NCBI GenBank assembly: GCA_963739645.1
Contig: CAVUBM010000096.1
Coordinates: forward strand, 1-64,000
Reading direction: 5' to 3'
DNA from: JASHPR01 sp963739645
GTDB taxonomy: Bacteria; Actinomycetota; Actinomycetes; Streptosporangiales; Streptosporangiaceae
DNA: 64,000 nt
Shown one piece after another: positions 23,061 through 31,756 of this stretch (positions within the stretch are counted from its first letter, which is position 1; every line of letters starts with the position of its first letter). The notes under the pieces were generated by a model, which saw nothing but the letters and a program-made list of their open reading frames with translations, made no database searches and had not been told where the DNA came from. The translations under genes and the position numbers were made by a program.

Positions 23061-24350
23061 TCAGCCGGTCCTGATCTCGACGCCGCCTATGGTGCGCTTG
23101 CCGCGCCGCAGCACCAGGAACCGGCCGTCCAGCAGATCGCTCTCGGACGGCGCCGCGTCCTGCTCGGTCACCTTCACGTTGTTCAGGTACGCGCCGCCCC
23201 CAGCGATCGCCCGCCGGGCGGCTGACTTGCTCGGCACGATCCCGGCCGCCTCCATCAGGTCCGCGACCGGAGGCAGCCCGTGAGCGCGTACCTCAGCGGC
23301 GTCCAGCGTCACCGTCGGGACCTCGGCGAGCGCGGACGCCAGCGTCGTGGTGTCCAGCACCCGCAGGTCGCCCTGGCCGAACAGGGCCCGGCTCGCCGCG
23401 ATCACCCTGGCGCATTCCTCGGCGCCGTGCGCGAGCGTCGTGATCTCGTCGGCGAGTGCCCGCTGCGCGATCCGTGCCGCGGGCCGCTCGGCAGTCTCCC
23501 GCTCCAGCTCCTCGATCTCCGCTCGGCTCCGGAGTGAGAAGACTCGCAGCAGGCTGGGCATTTCCGCGTCCGTCCGGTTGACCCAGAACTGGTAGAACGC
23601 GTAGGGGCTCATCATGTCCGGGCTCAGCCATACGGCATCGCCCGCGGTCTTCCCGTACTTCGTGCCGTCCGGCTTGGTGATCAGCGGCGTGGCCAGGGCG
23701 TGTGCGGCGTCCCCGGTCACCCGCCCGATCAGGTCCACGCCCGAGACCAGGTTGCCCCACTGGTCGCTGCCGCCGACCTGCAGCACGCAGCCGTAGCGCT
23801 GGTGCAGCTGCAGGAAGTCGTAGGCCTGCAGGATCTGGTAGCTGAACTCGGTGTAGCTGATCCCGCCGCCTTCGAGCCGCGCCTTCACGGCCTCCCTGGC
23901 GATCATCCGGTTGACCGAGAAGTGCTTTCCGACGTCACGCAGGAAATCCAGGGTCAGCAGGTCCTCTGTCCATTCCATGTTGCTGACCAGCCGCGCGGCC
24001 GCCGGTCCGGGCTCGAAGTCGAGGAAGCACCGCATCTGCTCGCGGAGGCGCTCGACCCACTCGGCAACCAGCTCACGCGGATTGAGCACCCGTTCGGCCG
24101 ACTTGCCGCCCGGGTCTCCGATGAGCCCGGTCGCGCCGCCGACCAGTGAGATCGGCCGGTGCCCGGCGAGCTGGAACCGCCGCAGCGTGAGCAGCTGGAC
24201 CAGATTGCCGATGTGCATGCTGGGAGCCGTCGGGTCGAATCCGCAGTACAGCGTGACCGGGCCCGCGTCCAGCGCCTTGCGCAGGTCGTCCAGGTCGGTG
24301 GACACGGCGATCAGGCCGCGCCAGCTCAGCTCATCGATGATGTCGGTCAC
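23061..24350 (-). CDS. tyrS: tyrosyl-tRNA synthetase
   Basis: Class I synthetase charging tRNA-Tyr; 429 residues. GTG 24350 overlaps the mpg stop (GTGA); the open frame extends upstream but has no homology there. HIGH motif is HIGN (46-49) within GFDPTAPSMHIGN, the tyrosine pocket includes YTEFSYQILQAYDF and the GGSDQWGN loop, and the KMSKS loop reads TKYGKTAGDAVWL. A C-terminal S4 domain follows (SKSAARRAIAGGGAYLNN). Last gene of the arg-mpg-tyrS string. Confidence 0.95.
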   Translation of the reverse strand: MTDIIDELSWRGLIAVSTDLDDLRKALDAGPVTLYCGFDPTAPSMHIGNLVQLLTLRRFQLAGHRPISLVGGATGLIGDPGGKSAERVLNPRELVAEWVERLREQMRCFLDFEPGPAAARLVSNMEWTEDLLTLDFLRDVGKHFSVNRMIAREAVKARLEGGGISYTEFSYQILQAYDFLQLHQRYGCVLQVGGSDQWGNLVSGVDLIGRVTGDAAHALATPLITKPDGTKYGKTAGDAVWLSPDMMSPYAFYQFWVNRTDAEMPSLLRVFSLRSRAEIEELERETAERPAARIAQRALADEITTLAHGAEECARVIAASRALFGQGDLRVLDTTTLASALAEVPTVTLDAAEVRAHGLPPVADLMEAAGIVPSKSAARRAIAGGGAYLNNVKVTEQDAAPSESDLLDGRFLVLRRGKRTIGGVEIRTG

Positions 24351-25231
24351 TGAGGCATGATCCCATCTTCGCGGCCCGGACCGGTAGCCGGTTTCGGCCG
24401 GACGCGCCGCGGGACGTAGGCCCGGTACGGGGAGACCGCAGGCTCCCCCGTGATCCAGAATCGCCACGCCACGTCGGCCGCCCGGCTTACCCCCACCCGG
24501 GGGCCGTGGCTGATGCCGGCCGCCGGGACCGGGGTCAGCGGAGCGAACACCCGCAGCGGCGAGGCCGGGCTGACCGCGTCGGCGCCGTTCTGCGCGCGGT
24601 CGATGCCCAGCGCCTCGCACAGCCGGGCAGGGCCGCGGGCCAGGTCCAGCTCTCGCGCGGCGGCGCGGGGAGACCGGCGCCGGGCCGGACGGCTGCCCGC
24701 ACCGTCGGGGCTGGCGGGGCTGACGGCACCGTCGGGGCTGGCGGCACCGAACCGGCGAGCCGACGCCAGCGGCACACCGTCGATCACCCGCCCGGCCCGC
24801 AACAACACCGCGGACGCCTGCCCGTCCGGCTGGCAGACCAGGTTCACGCAGAAGTGCATGCCGTAGGTGAAGTACACGTACACGTGGCCGGGCGGGCCGA
24901 ACATCACCGCGGTTCGCGTGGTCCGGCCGCGGAACGCATGCGAGGCGGGGTCGGACTCCCCCGCGTACGCCTCGACCTCGGCCAGGGCCACCGCCACGAG
25001 CCCGTCGGCGGTCTCATGCGCGATCACACAGCCCAGCAGGTCGGGGGCGACTTGCACGGCGGGGCGGTCGAAGAAGCTCCGCGGCAGCACCTCGGTGCCG
25101 GCCTGCCATGACAAGGCTCCACCACGATCGTGGCTCCCGGCGGCGGCGGCATCCGCGCTGGGCTCGGAGACCGAGCCATGGCGGCGTGCGCTGGGGCCGG
25201 AGTCTGGGCCAGGCCCGGGGTAGCGGCTCAC
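24347..25231 (-). CDS. mpg: 3-methyladenine DNA glycosylase (AAG/Mpg family)
   Basis: Excises alkylated purines. About 294 residues from GTG 25231, which follows the argH stop by 10 bp; a TTG at 25114 would remove a variable N-terminus and is an alternative. Family segments: PRSFFDRPAVQVAPDLLGC, the catalytic Glu of ALAEVEAYAGESDPASH, GPPGHVYVYFTYGMHFCVN and LLRAGRVIDG. A Gly/Ser/Pro repeat stretch (ASPDGA type) interrupts the domain in the middle. The stop overlaps the tyrS start by 4 nt; the same gene pair exists in M. tuberculosis (Rv1688-1689). Confidence 0.9.
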   Translation of the reverse strand: MSRYPGPGPDSGPSARRHGSVSEPSADAAAAGSHDRGGALSWQAGTEVLPRSFFDRPAVQVAPDLLGCVIAHETADGLVAVALAEVEAYAGESDPASHAFRGRTTRTAVMFGPPGHVYVYFTYGMHFCVNLVCQPDGQASAVLLRAGRVIDGVPLASARRFGAASPDGAVSPASPDGAGSRPARRRSPRAAARELDLARGPARLCEALGIDRAQNGADAVSPASPLRVFAPLTPVPAAGISHGPRVGVSRAADVAWRFWITGEPAVSPYRAYVPRRVRPKPATGPGREDGIMPQ

Positions 25232-25241
25232 CTGGCGGCCG

Positions 25242-26664
25242 TCAGCCTGAGGCCCAGACGGCCTGCTCGTCCACGGCGGCCCGCAACTCCGACAGCTGCT
25301 CAGCCACCCGGACCGGGGATGTTCCGCCCCGGCCCTGCCGGGCAGCGAGCGCACCGGGCACCGTCAGCACCTCGCGGACATCCGGCGTCAGGTGCGGCGA
25401 CACCCGGGCCAGGTCGGCGTCGCTGACCTCGGCCAGATCGCAGTCGTGCACCTGGCACCAGACCACGAGATGCCCCACCACCTCATGCGCCTCGCGGAAC
25501 GGGACCCCGCGCCGGACCAGCAGCTCGGCCAGGTCGGTAGCGAGCGCGAAGCCCGCCGCGGCGCCCGCGGCGATCCGTTCCGAGTTGAAGCGCAGGGTGG
25601 CGACGAGCCCGGCCATGGCCGGAAGCACCAGCAGCACCGTGTCGACGGCGTCGAAGACCGGCTCCTTGTCCTCCTGCAGATCGCGGTCGTAGGCCAGCGG
25701 CAGGCCCTTGAGCATGGTCAGCAGCCCGACCAGCCCGCCGATGCAGCCGGCCGGCCTTGCCGCGGGCCAGCTCGGCCACGTCCGGGTTCTTTTTCTGCGG
25801 CATGATCGACGAGCCGGTCGCGTAGGCGTCATCGATCTCGGCCCAGCCGAACTCGTGCGACGACCACAGCACGACCTCCTCGCCGAGCCGGGACAGGTGC
25901 ACGCCGAGCAGCGCCGCGGTAAAGCAGAACTCGGCGGCGAAGTCGCGGTCGCTGACCGCGTCGATCGAGTTCGCGGCCGCGGAGTCGAAGCCGAGCTCGG
26001 CCGCGACCGCCTCCGGGTCGAGCAGCAGCGACGACCCGGCCAGCGCGCCCGCGCCGAGCGGGCACACCGCCGCCCGCCGGTCCCAGTCCCTGAGCCGGCC
26101 CGCGTCCCGGGCGAAGGCCTGGACGTGCGCGAGAAGCTGGTGAGCCAGCAGCACAGGCTGAGCGTGCTGCATGTGCGTCATCCCCGGCGCGGCCGTGCCC
26201 ATGTGCCGCTCGGCCTGGTCCATCAGCGCGGTCTCGAGCTCGGTCAGCCTGCTCGTGATCAGCCTGGCGTGGTCGCGCAGGTAGAGCCGCAGGTCGGTGG
26301 CGATCTGGTCGTTGCGGCTGCGGCCGGCCCGGAGCTTGCCGCCCAGCGAACCGGCCCGCTCCAGCAGGCCCCGTTCCAGTGCCGTGTGCACGTCCTCGTC
26401 GCTGGCCGATGGCCGGAACCGGCCGGTACGGCAGGACTCGCTGAGGTCATCGAGGGCGGCCAGCATGCGGGCCAGCTCGGCGTCGTCCAGCAGCCCGGAC
26501 CCGTGCAGCACGCGGGCGTGCGCCCGCGACGCGAGCAGGTCGTAGGGTGCGAGCCGCCAGTCGAACTGGACGCTTACCGACAGCCGGGCCAGCGCCTCGG
26601 CCGGGCCGGACTCGAACCGGCCGCCCCAGAGCCGGATCGGCGGCGTGTGCCCCTCGTCACCCAC
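25242..26664 (-). CDS. argH: argininosuccinate lyase (frame disrupted by one base)
   Basis: Last step of arginine synthesis: argininosuccinate to arginine and fumarate. GTG 26664 (GGAGAGCC upstream) opens with LWGGRF, the usual N-terminus. The signature GSSIMPQKKNPDVAELARGKAG is intact, but directly after it the frame breaks: the expected IGGLVGLLTMLKGLPLAYDRDLQ continues in another frame. Removing one base near 25743 restores a 473-residue enzyme ending at 25242. As this gene sits in an otherwise intact arg operon, an assembly indel is likelier than a pseudogene. Confidence 0.9.
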
Positions 26665-26781
26665 GGCTCTCCTCTCGCCTCGCACCACCATGACGGGTGC
26701 CGGATAGCATGCTAAACCCCGCCACGATCATGGAAGAGATCAACGCAGCCGGGCCGGGCCAACCCGGCGGCCGGCCCGGCA

Positions 26782-27363
26782 TCAGTCCGCGGCGTGGCCA
26801 CGCCGGTCCGCCAGCCGCAGCAGCGCCTGGGCCAGCTCCGCCCCGCCGGCGGGGTCCCGGGCGATGACCAGGACCGTGTCGTCGCCGGCCACCGTGCCGA
26901 GGATGGCCGGCCAGGCCGAGTGGTCGATGACCGAGGCCAGGAACTGCGCGGCCCCGGCCGGCGTGCGCAGCACCACCAGGTTCGCGCTCGCCTCCGCCGC
27001 GACCAGCAGCTCGCCCATAACCCGGGCCATCCGGGACGACGCCTCGGCGGCCACGTCTCCGGCGGAGGCTGAGGCCGCCTCCGCCCACTCCGGGATGTCC
27101 GCGGCCAGGCCGCCCGGCATCGAGCCGGGACCGCCGGCCCCCCCGGGCAGCGCGTAGACCAGCCCGCCGTCTGAGCCGCGCAGCCGCACCGCGCCGAGCT
27201 CCTCCAGGTCGCGGGAGAGCGTCGCCTGGGTCACCCGCACGCCCCGGTGGGCCAGCCGCTCGGCGAGTTCCTCCTGCGACCGGACCGGATGGCCGGGCTG
27301 GGTGAGGATCGCGGCGATCTGCGCGTGCCGCGCCGTCTTCGTGGCCGGGCTGACTGTGCTCAT
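26782..27363 (-). CDS. argR: arginine repressor ArgR
   Basis: 193 residues. Winged-helix N-terminal domain with VRSQEELAERL and the recognition segment VTQATLSRDLEELG; C-terminal oligomerisation and arginine-binding domain with ILGTVAGDDTVLVIARD. The hinge holds a Gly/Pro/Ala-rich insertion. ATG 27363 overlaps the argF stop (ATGA). As the sixth gene of the operon it would repress its own synthesis through the ArgR-box-like sites near 32935. Confidence 0.93.
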   Translation of the reverse strand: MSTVSPATKTARHAQIAAILTQPGHPVRSQEELAERLAHRGVRVTQATLSRDLEELGAVRLRGSDGGLVYALPGGAGGPGSMPGGLAADIPEWAEAASASAGDVAAEASSRMARVMGELLVAAEASANLVVLRTPAGAAQFLASVIDHSAWPAILGTVAGDDTVLVIARDPAGGAELAQALLRLADRRGHAAD

Positions 27364-28337
27364 GTGCGCGCCTCCAGCAGCCAGGCCAGGAGCGCCTTCT
27401 GCGCGTGCAGCCGGTTCTCGGCCTCGTCCCAGACCACGCTGGCGGGCCCGTCGAGCACATCGGCGGAGATCTCCACGCCGCGGTGGGCGGGCAGGCAGTG
27501 CAGTACCACGCAGCCGGGGCCGGCCAGCGCCAGCTTCGGCCCGTCCAGCCGGTAGGAGTCGTCGGGCCCGTACGAGCTGAGCGCGGCGAGGCGCTCCGAC
27601 TCCTCGGCCTCCTGGCCCATGGACGCCCACACGTCGGTGGCGAGCACGTCAGCGCCCGCGCAGGCCGCCTTCGGGTCGGCATGCACCTCCACCTCGCCCC
27701 CGGTCTGCGCGGCGATCTGCGCGGCGGCGGCCAGCACCGACGGGTCCGGGTGGTAGTCCTCCGGGGCGCCGATCCGCACCCGCATCCCGGCGGTGGCCCC
27801 GCCAAGCAGGTAGGAATGCGCCATGTTGCTCGAACCGTCGCCCAGGAAGGCCAGGGTCAGCCCCGCGAGCTTGCCGTGGACGGCGCGGACCGTCTGCAGG
27901 TCGGCGAGCACCTGGCACGGGTGGAAACGGTCGGTAAGCGCGTTGATGACCGGCACCGGGCTGACCGACGCCATCTCCTCGATCCGGTCCTGGCCGAAGG
28001 TCCGCCACACGATGGCCGCCACCTGCCGGCCGAGCACACGGGTCGCGTCGGGCACCGTTTCCCCCCGGCCAAAGTGGGTCGACTGCGCGTCGATGACCAG
28101 CGGCTGGCCGCCGAGCTCGGCGATACCGACCGCGAACGAGACCCTCGTGCGCAGCGACGGCTTGTCGAACAGCACCGCGACGGTGCGGGGACCCTCAAGC
28201 GGCCGGAACCCGAACCTGTCCGCCTTCATCGCGTCGGCGAGGTCGAGGACCTCGGCCTGCTCGGCCGGGGACAGGTCGTCGTCGCGGAGGAAATGCCGGA
28301 TCGGCTGGGCCCCGGGCAGGCCGACGGGGGCCTCCAT
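27360..28337 (-). CDS. argF: ornithine carbamoyltransferase
   Basis: Forms citrulline from ornithine and carbamoyl phosphate. 325 residues from ATG 28337, which overlaps the argD stop (TGATG); a GTG one codon upstream is possible. Carbamoyl-phosphate motif SLRTR at 61-65, FHPCQVLADLQT, LGDGSSNMAHS (family: GDG.NNVANS), DVWASMGQE and HCLPAHRG, all as in anabolic OTCases. Confidence 0.95.
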   Translation of the reverse strand: MEAPVGLPGAQPIRHFLRDDDLSPAEQAEVLDLADAMKADRFGFRPLEGPRTVAVLFDKPSLRTRVSFAVGIAELGGQPLVIDAQSTHFGRGETVPDATRVLGRQVAAIVWRTFGQDRIEEMASVSPVPVINALTDRFHPCQVLADLQTVRAVHGKLAGLTLAFLGDGSSNMAHSYLLGGATAGMRVRIGAPEDYHPDPSVLAAAAQIAAQTGGEVEVHADPKAACAGADVLATDVWASMGQEAEESERLAALSSYGPDDSYRLDGPKLALAGPGCVVLHCLPAHRGVEISADVLDGPASVVWDEAENRLHAQKALLAWLLEART

Positions 28338-29542
28338 CACGCCCCCTGCCCGGCCAGCAGGCTGGCCGACGACAGGATCTCCGGCAGCGCATCGGTGAAC
28401 GAGTCGGCCTGCCCCGGGCTGAGGACCAGCGGCGGCGCCAGCCTGATCGCGTCCGGCTGGACCGTGTTGACCAGGAAGCCGGCCCGTCTCGCCGCCGCCT
28501 CCACCGCGGCCGCCGCGGGTGCGGTGAGCACGATCGCACGCCACAGCCCGGTGCCGCGCACGCTGGCCACCAGCGGATCCTCGATGACCTCGATCGCGGA
28601 CGCCAGCCGGTCCCCGACCTTAGTGGCGTTGGCCAGCAGGCCGTCCCGCTCGATGGTGTCGAGTACGGCCAGCGCCGCGGCGCAGGCGACCGGGTTGCCG
28701 CCGAAGGTGCTGCCGTGATCGCCCTTGCCCAGCGCGGAGCCGCAGCCGCCGATGCCCACGCAGGCGCCGATGGGCAAGCCGCCGCCGAGCCCCTTGGCCA
28801 GCGTGATGACGTCAGGGATGATGCCTTCGCCCTGGTGCGCGAACCAGGCGCCGGTGCGCCCGATCCCGCTCTGGATCTCGTCGAGCACCAGCAGCGCCCC
28901 GGCGTCGTCGCATACCGCGCGGGCCGCGCGCAGGTAGCCGTCGGGAGGCGGCACCACGCCGCCCTCGCCCTGGCAGGGCTCGAGGAAGACCGCCGCGCAG
29001 TCCGGGCCCACCGCTGCCTTCAGGGCATCCGCGTCCCCGTAGGGCACAAACCGAACATCAAGCCCGAAGGGCCCGAACGGATCCCTGATGGAACTCTTCC
29101 CGGTCAGGCTGAGCGCGCCCATGGTCCGTCCGTGGAACGAGTGCTCGGCGGCGACGAACACGGGGCGCTCCGCGCCCTGACGGCGCCGGACCAGCTTGAT
29201 CGCAGCCTCGTTCGCCTCGGTCCCTGAGTTGGCCAGGAAGACCCGGCCGTCCACGCCGAGCAGCCCGATGATCCGCTCGGCGAGCAGCACCTGCGGCTCG
29301 TGCAGGTAGAGGTTGGAGGTGTGCACCAGGCGGCCGGCCTGCTCGGTGATGGCCGCCACGAGTTTCGGGTGCGCGTGCCCGAGCGCGCTGACCGCGATGC
29401 CGCCGACCAGGTCCAGGTAGGAGTTGCCGTCGAGGTCCCAGACCACGCAGCCGTCGCCGCGCGCCAGCGCGACCGGCGGCATGCCGTAGGTCAGCATGAT
29501 CGCCGCGGCGTACCGGTCCTGGAGTTGCTTTGTCGCGGTCAT
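28337..29542 (-). CDS. argD: acetylornithine aminotransferase
   Basis: PLP enzyme converting N-acetylglutamate semialdehyde to N-acetylornithine. 401 residues. NSGTEANEAAIKL (phosphate binding), EPCQGEGG, DEIQSGIGRTG (221-231) and the PLP lysine K250 in TLAKGLGGGLPIG. It lies 46 bp after argB, the largest gap within argC-argR, and its stop overlaps the argF ATG. Confidence 0.94.
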   Translation of the reverse strand: MTATKQLQDRYAAAIMLTYGMPPVALARGDGCVVWDLDGNSYLDLVGGIAVSALGHAHPKLVAAITEQAGRLVHTSNLYLHEPQVLLAERIIGLLGVDGRVFLANSGTEANEAAIKLVRRRQGAERPVFVAAEHSFHGRTMGALSLTGKSSIRDPFGPFGLDVRFVPYGDADALKAAVGPDCAAVFLEPCQGEGGVVPPPDGYLRAARAVCDDAGALLVLDEIQSGIGRTGAWFAHQGEGIIPDVITLAKGLGGGLPIGACVGIGGCGSALGKGDHGSTFGGNPVACAAALAVLDTIERDGLLANATKVGDRLASAIEVIEDPLVASVRGTGLWRAIVLTAPAAAAVEAAARRAGFLVNTVQPDAIRLAPPLVLSPGQADSFTDALPEILSSASLLAGQGA

Positions 29543-29588
29543 GCGGCCCTCCAGCCGTGCTCAGGTCCTGCGTCGTCAGACGGTCCGG

Positions 29589-30608
29589 TCATGCCCTGGC
29601 CCCATCCGGCACCACCATGGTGCCGATCCCGGAGTCGGTGAATATCTCCAGCAGGATCGCGTGCGGCAGCCGCCCGTCGAGCACGTGCGCCCGCGGCACG
29701 CCGCCCCGCACGGCGGTCAGGCAGGCTTCCATCTTCGGGATCATCCCGCCGCTCAGCCCGGGCAGCATCGCGCCGAGCTCGGCGGCGTTCAGCTGGCTGA
29801 TCACCTCGCCGGGCCGGTCTTCCGCCGGGTCCTCGTTCTCGCCCGCCCCCGCGGCGGGCCAGTGCGCGTAGAGCCCGGCCACGTCGGTGAGCAGGACCAG
29901 TTTGGCCGCCCCTAGGGCCACGGCGATCGCGGCCGCGGCGGTGTCGGCGTTCACGTTATAGATCTCGCCGGCCGAGCCCCGGGCCACGCTGGAGATCACC
30001 GGGATGCGGCCGTCGGCGATCAGCGCCCGGACCGCCCCCGGGTCGACGGTGTGGATCTCGCCGACCTGGCCGAGGTCCACCGGCGCGCCGTCCACCGTGG
30101 CCTGGGCCCGGGTCGCGGTGAGCAGGTTCGCGTCCTCCCCCGACATCCCGACCGCGAACGGGCCGTGCCGGTTGATCAGGCCGACCACCTCGCGGTTCAC
30201 CTGGCCCGTGAGCACCATCCTGACTACGTCCATGGTCTCTGGCGTGGTGACCCGCAGCCCGGCCGCGAACGTGCTCTCGATCCCGAGCTTGCCGAGATGC
30301 TCGCTGATCTGAGGGCCGCCGCCGTGCACGACCACCGGGCGCAGCCCGGCGTACCGCAGGAACACCACGTCCTGCGCGAACGCGAAGCACAGCGCCTCAT
30401 CGGTCATGGCGTGCCCGCCGAACTTGATCACGACTGTCTCACCGTGGAACTGCTCAAGCCAGGGCAGCGCCTCGATGAGGGTCGCCGCCTTGGCCAGCGC
30501 GCCTACGTGCGCTTCGCTGCCCGTGCTGCCGGGCGCCGTGCTGCCGGGCCCCGTGGTACCGGGCGCCGTGGTGGTGCCGGGCACTGCGACCGCCGCCGTC
30601 GCCGTCAC
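29589..30608 (-). CDS. argB: acetylglutamate kinase
   Basis: Phosphorylates N-acetylglutamate, the usual arginine-inhibited step. 339 residues from GTG 30608, overlapping the argJ stop (GTGA). IKFGGHAM near 61-68 (catalytic Lys62), VVVHGGGPQIS, NVNADTAAAAIA and LLTDVAGLYAHW are family segments. Residues of about 8-30 are an unusual Pro-Gly-Thr/Ser repeat (PGTT, PGST), encoded by an imperfect 15-18 bp repeat near 30520-30595. The real start could lie after it, but no better ribosome site is seen. Confidence 0.93.
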   Translation of the reverse strand: MTATAAVAVPGTTTAPGTTGPGSTAPGSTGSEAHVGALAKAATLIEALPWLEQFHGETVVIKFGGHAMTDEALCFAFAQDVVFLRYAGLRPVVVHGGGPQISEHLGKLGIESTFAAGLRVTTPETMDVVRMVLTGQVNREVVGLINRHGPFAVGMSGEDANLLTATRAQATVDGAPVDLGQVGEIHTVDPGAVRALIADGRIPVISSVARGSAGEIYNVNADTAAAAIAVALGAAKLVLLTDVAGLYAHWPAAGAGENEDPAEDRPGEVISQLNAAELGAMLPGLSGGMIPKMEACLTAVRGGVPRAHVLDGRLPHAILLEIFTDSGIGTMVVPDGARA

Positions 30609-31756
30609 GTGGAGTAAGCCGAGTTCTCGTGCACGTACGCTTCGGTCAGGTCGGTGGTGCGGATCATGGCCGCTCGCACGCCCGCAGCCAGGTCGACCGT
30701 GATGATCACGTCGCGCTGCGACAGGTCGACGAGGTCCCGGTCCTCGGCCGCGTACCCGTGCCTGCACACCCACACGCCGTTGATGGCCACGCTGAGGCGG
30801 TCGGGCTCGAACACGGCGTCGGTGGTGCCCACGGCGGCCAGCACCCGGCCCCAGTTGGCGTCCTCGCCCGCGATCGCGCACTTGAGCAGGCTGCACCGGG
30901 CGATGGCCCGGCCCACGGTGACCGCGTCGTCCTCGCTCGCGGCGCCGGTCACCTCGATGACGATCGCCTTGCCCGCTCCCTCGGCATCCAGCTGCATCTG
31001 CCGGGCCAGGTCCGCGCAGCCTTCGGTCAGCAACTCGGCGAACTCACCGGCGTCCGGGCGCACGCCGGACGCTCCGCTGGCGAGCAGCAGCACCGTGTCG
31101 TTGGTGGACATGCAGCCGTCGGTGTCCAGCCGGTCGAATGTCACCGCGACGGCCTCGCGCAGCGCGGCGTCGAGCTCGTCGGCGGCCAGCTCCGCGTCGG
31201 TGGTGAGCACCGCGAGCATCGTGGCCAGCGCCGGGGCGAGCATGGCGGCGCCCTTGGCCATGCCGCCGATCACGTAGCCGGGCCCGGGCACCAGGCACAT
31301 CTTCGGAACCGTATCGGTGGTGCGGATCGCGTCCGCGGCCGCCCGCCCGCCGTCGGCCGCCGCGGCCGAGGCCGCGGCGTCCACACCGGGCAGCAGCCTG
31401 TCCATGGGCAGCCGCTCGCCGATCAGGCCGGTCGAGCAGACCGCGATCTCCCCGGCCGACACCGAGAGCCCCTTGGCCAGCCGCTCGGCCGTGTGGTGGG
31501 TGTCGCCGAACCCCTCGGGTCCGGTGCAGGCGTTGGCGCCGCCGGAGTTGAGGACGACCGCCCGGACCCGTCCGCCGTTGACCACCTGCTGCGTCCAGAT
31601 CACCGGGGCGGCCTTGACCCGGTTGGCGGTGAACACCCCCGCGGCGGCGTCCGACGGGCCGTCGTTGACGACGACCGCCAGGTCGGGCTGGCCGGACACC
31701 TTGATTCCCGCGGTCACGCCGGACGCGCGGAACCCGGCGGGAGCGGTGACGCTCAT
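30605..31756 (-). CDS. argJ: bifunctional ornithine acetyltransferase / N-acetylglutamate synthase
   Basis: Moves acetyl from acetylornithine to glutamate, closing the acetyl cycle. 383 residues, typical length. Self-cleavage occurs before Thr179 in ALATML; the preceding stretch MAKGAAMLAP corresponds to the family's KGSGMI.P. STNDTVLLLASG and AIAGEDANWGR are conserved. Its ATG overlaps the argC stop (ATGA) and its stop overlaps the argB GTG. Confidence 0.95.
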   Translation of the reverse strand: MSVTAPAGFRASGVTAGIKVSGQPDLAVVVNDGPSDAAAGVFTANRVKAAPVIWTQQVVNGGRVRAVVLNSGGANACTGPEGFGDTHHTAERLAKGLSVSAGEIAVCSTGLIGERLPMDRLLPGVDAAASAAAADGGRAAADAIRTTDTVPKMCLVPGPGYVIGGMAKGAAMLAPALATMLAVLTTDAELAADELDAALREAVAVTFDRLDTDGCMSTNDTVLLLASGASGVRPDAGEFAELLTEGCADLARQMQLDAEGAGKAIVIEVTGAASEDDAVTVGRAIARCSLLKCAIAGEDANWGRVLAAVGTTDAVFEPDRLSVAINGVWVCRHGYAAEDRDLVDLSQRDVIITVDLAAGVRAAMIRTTDLTEAYVHENSAYST

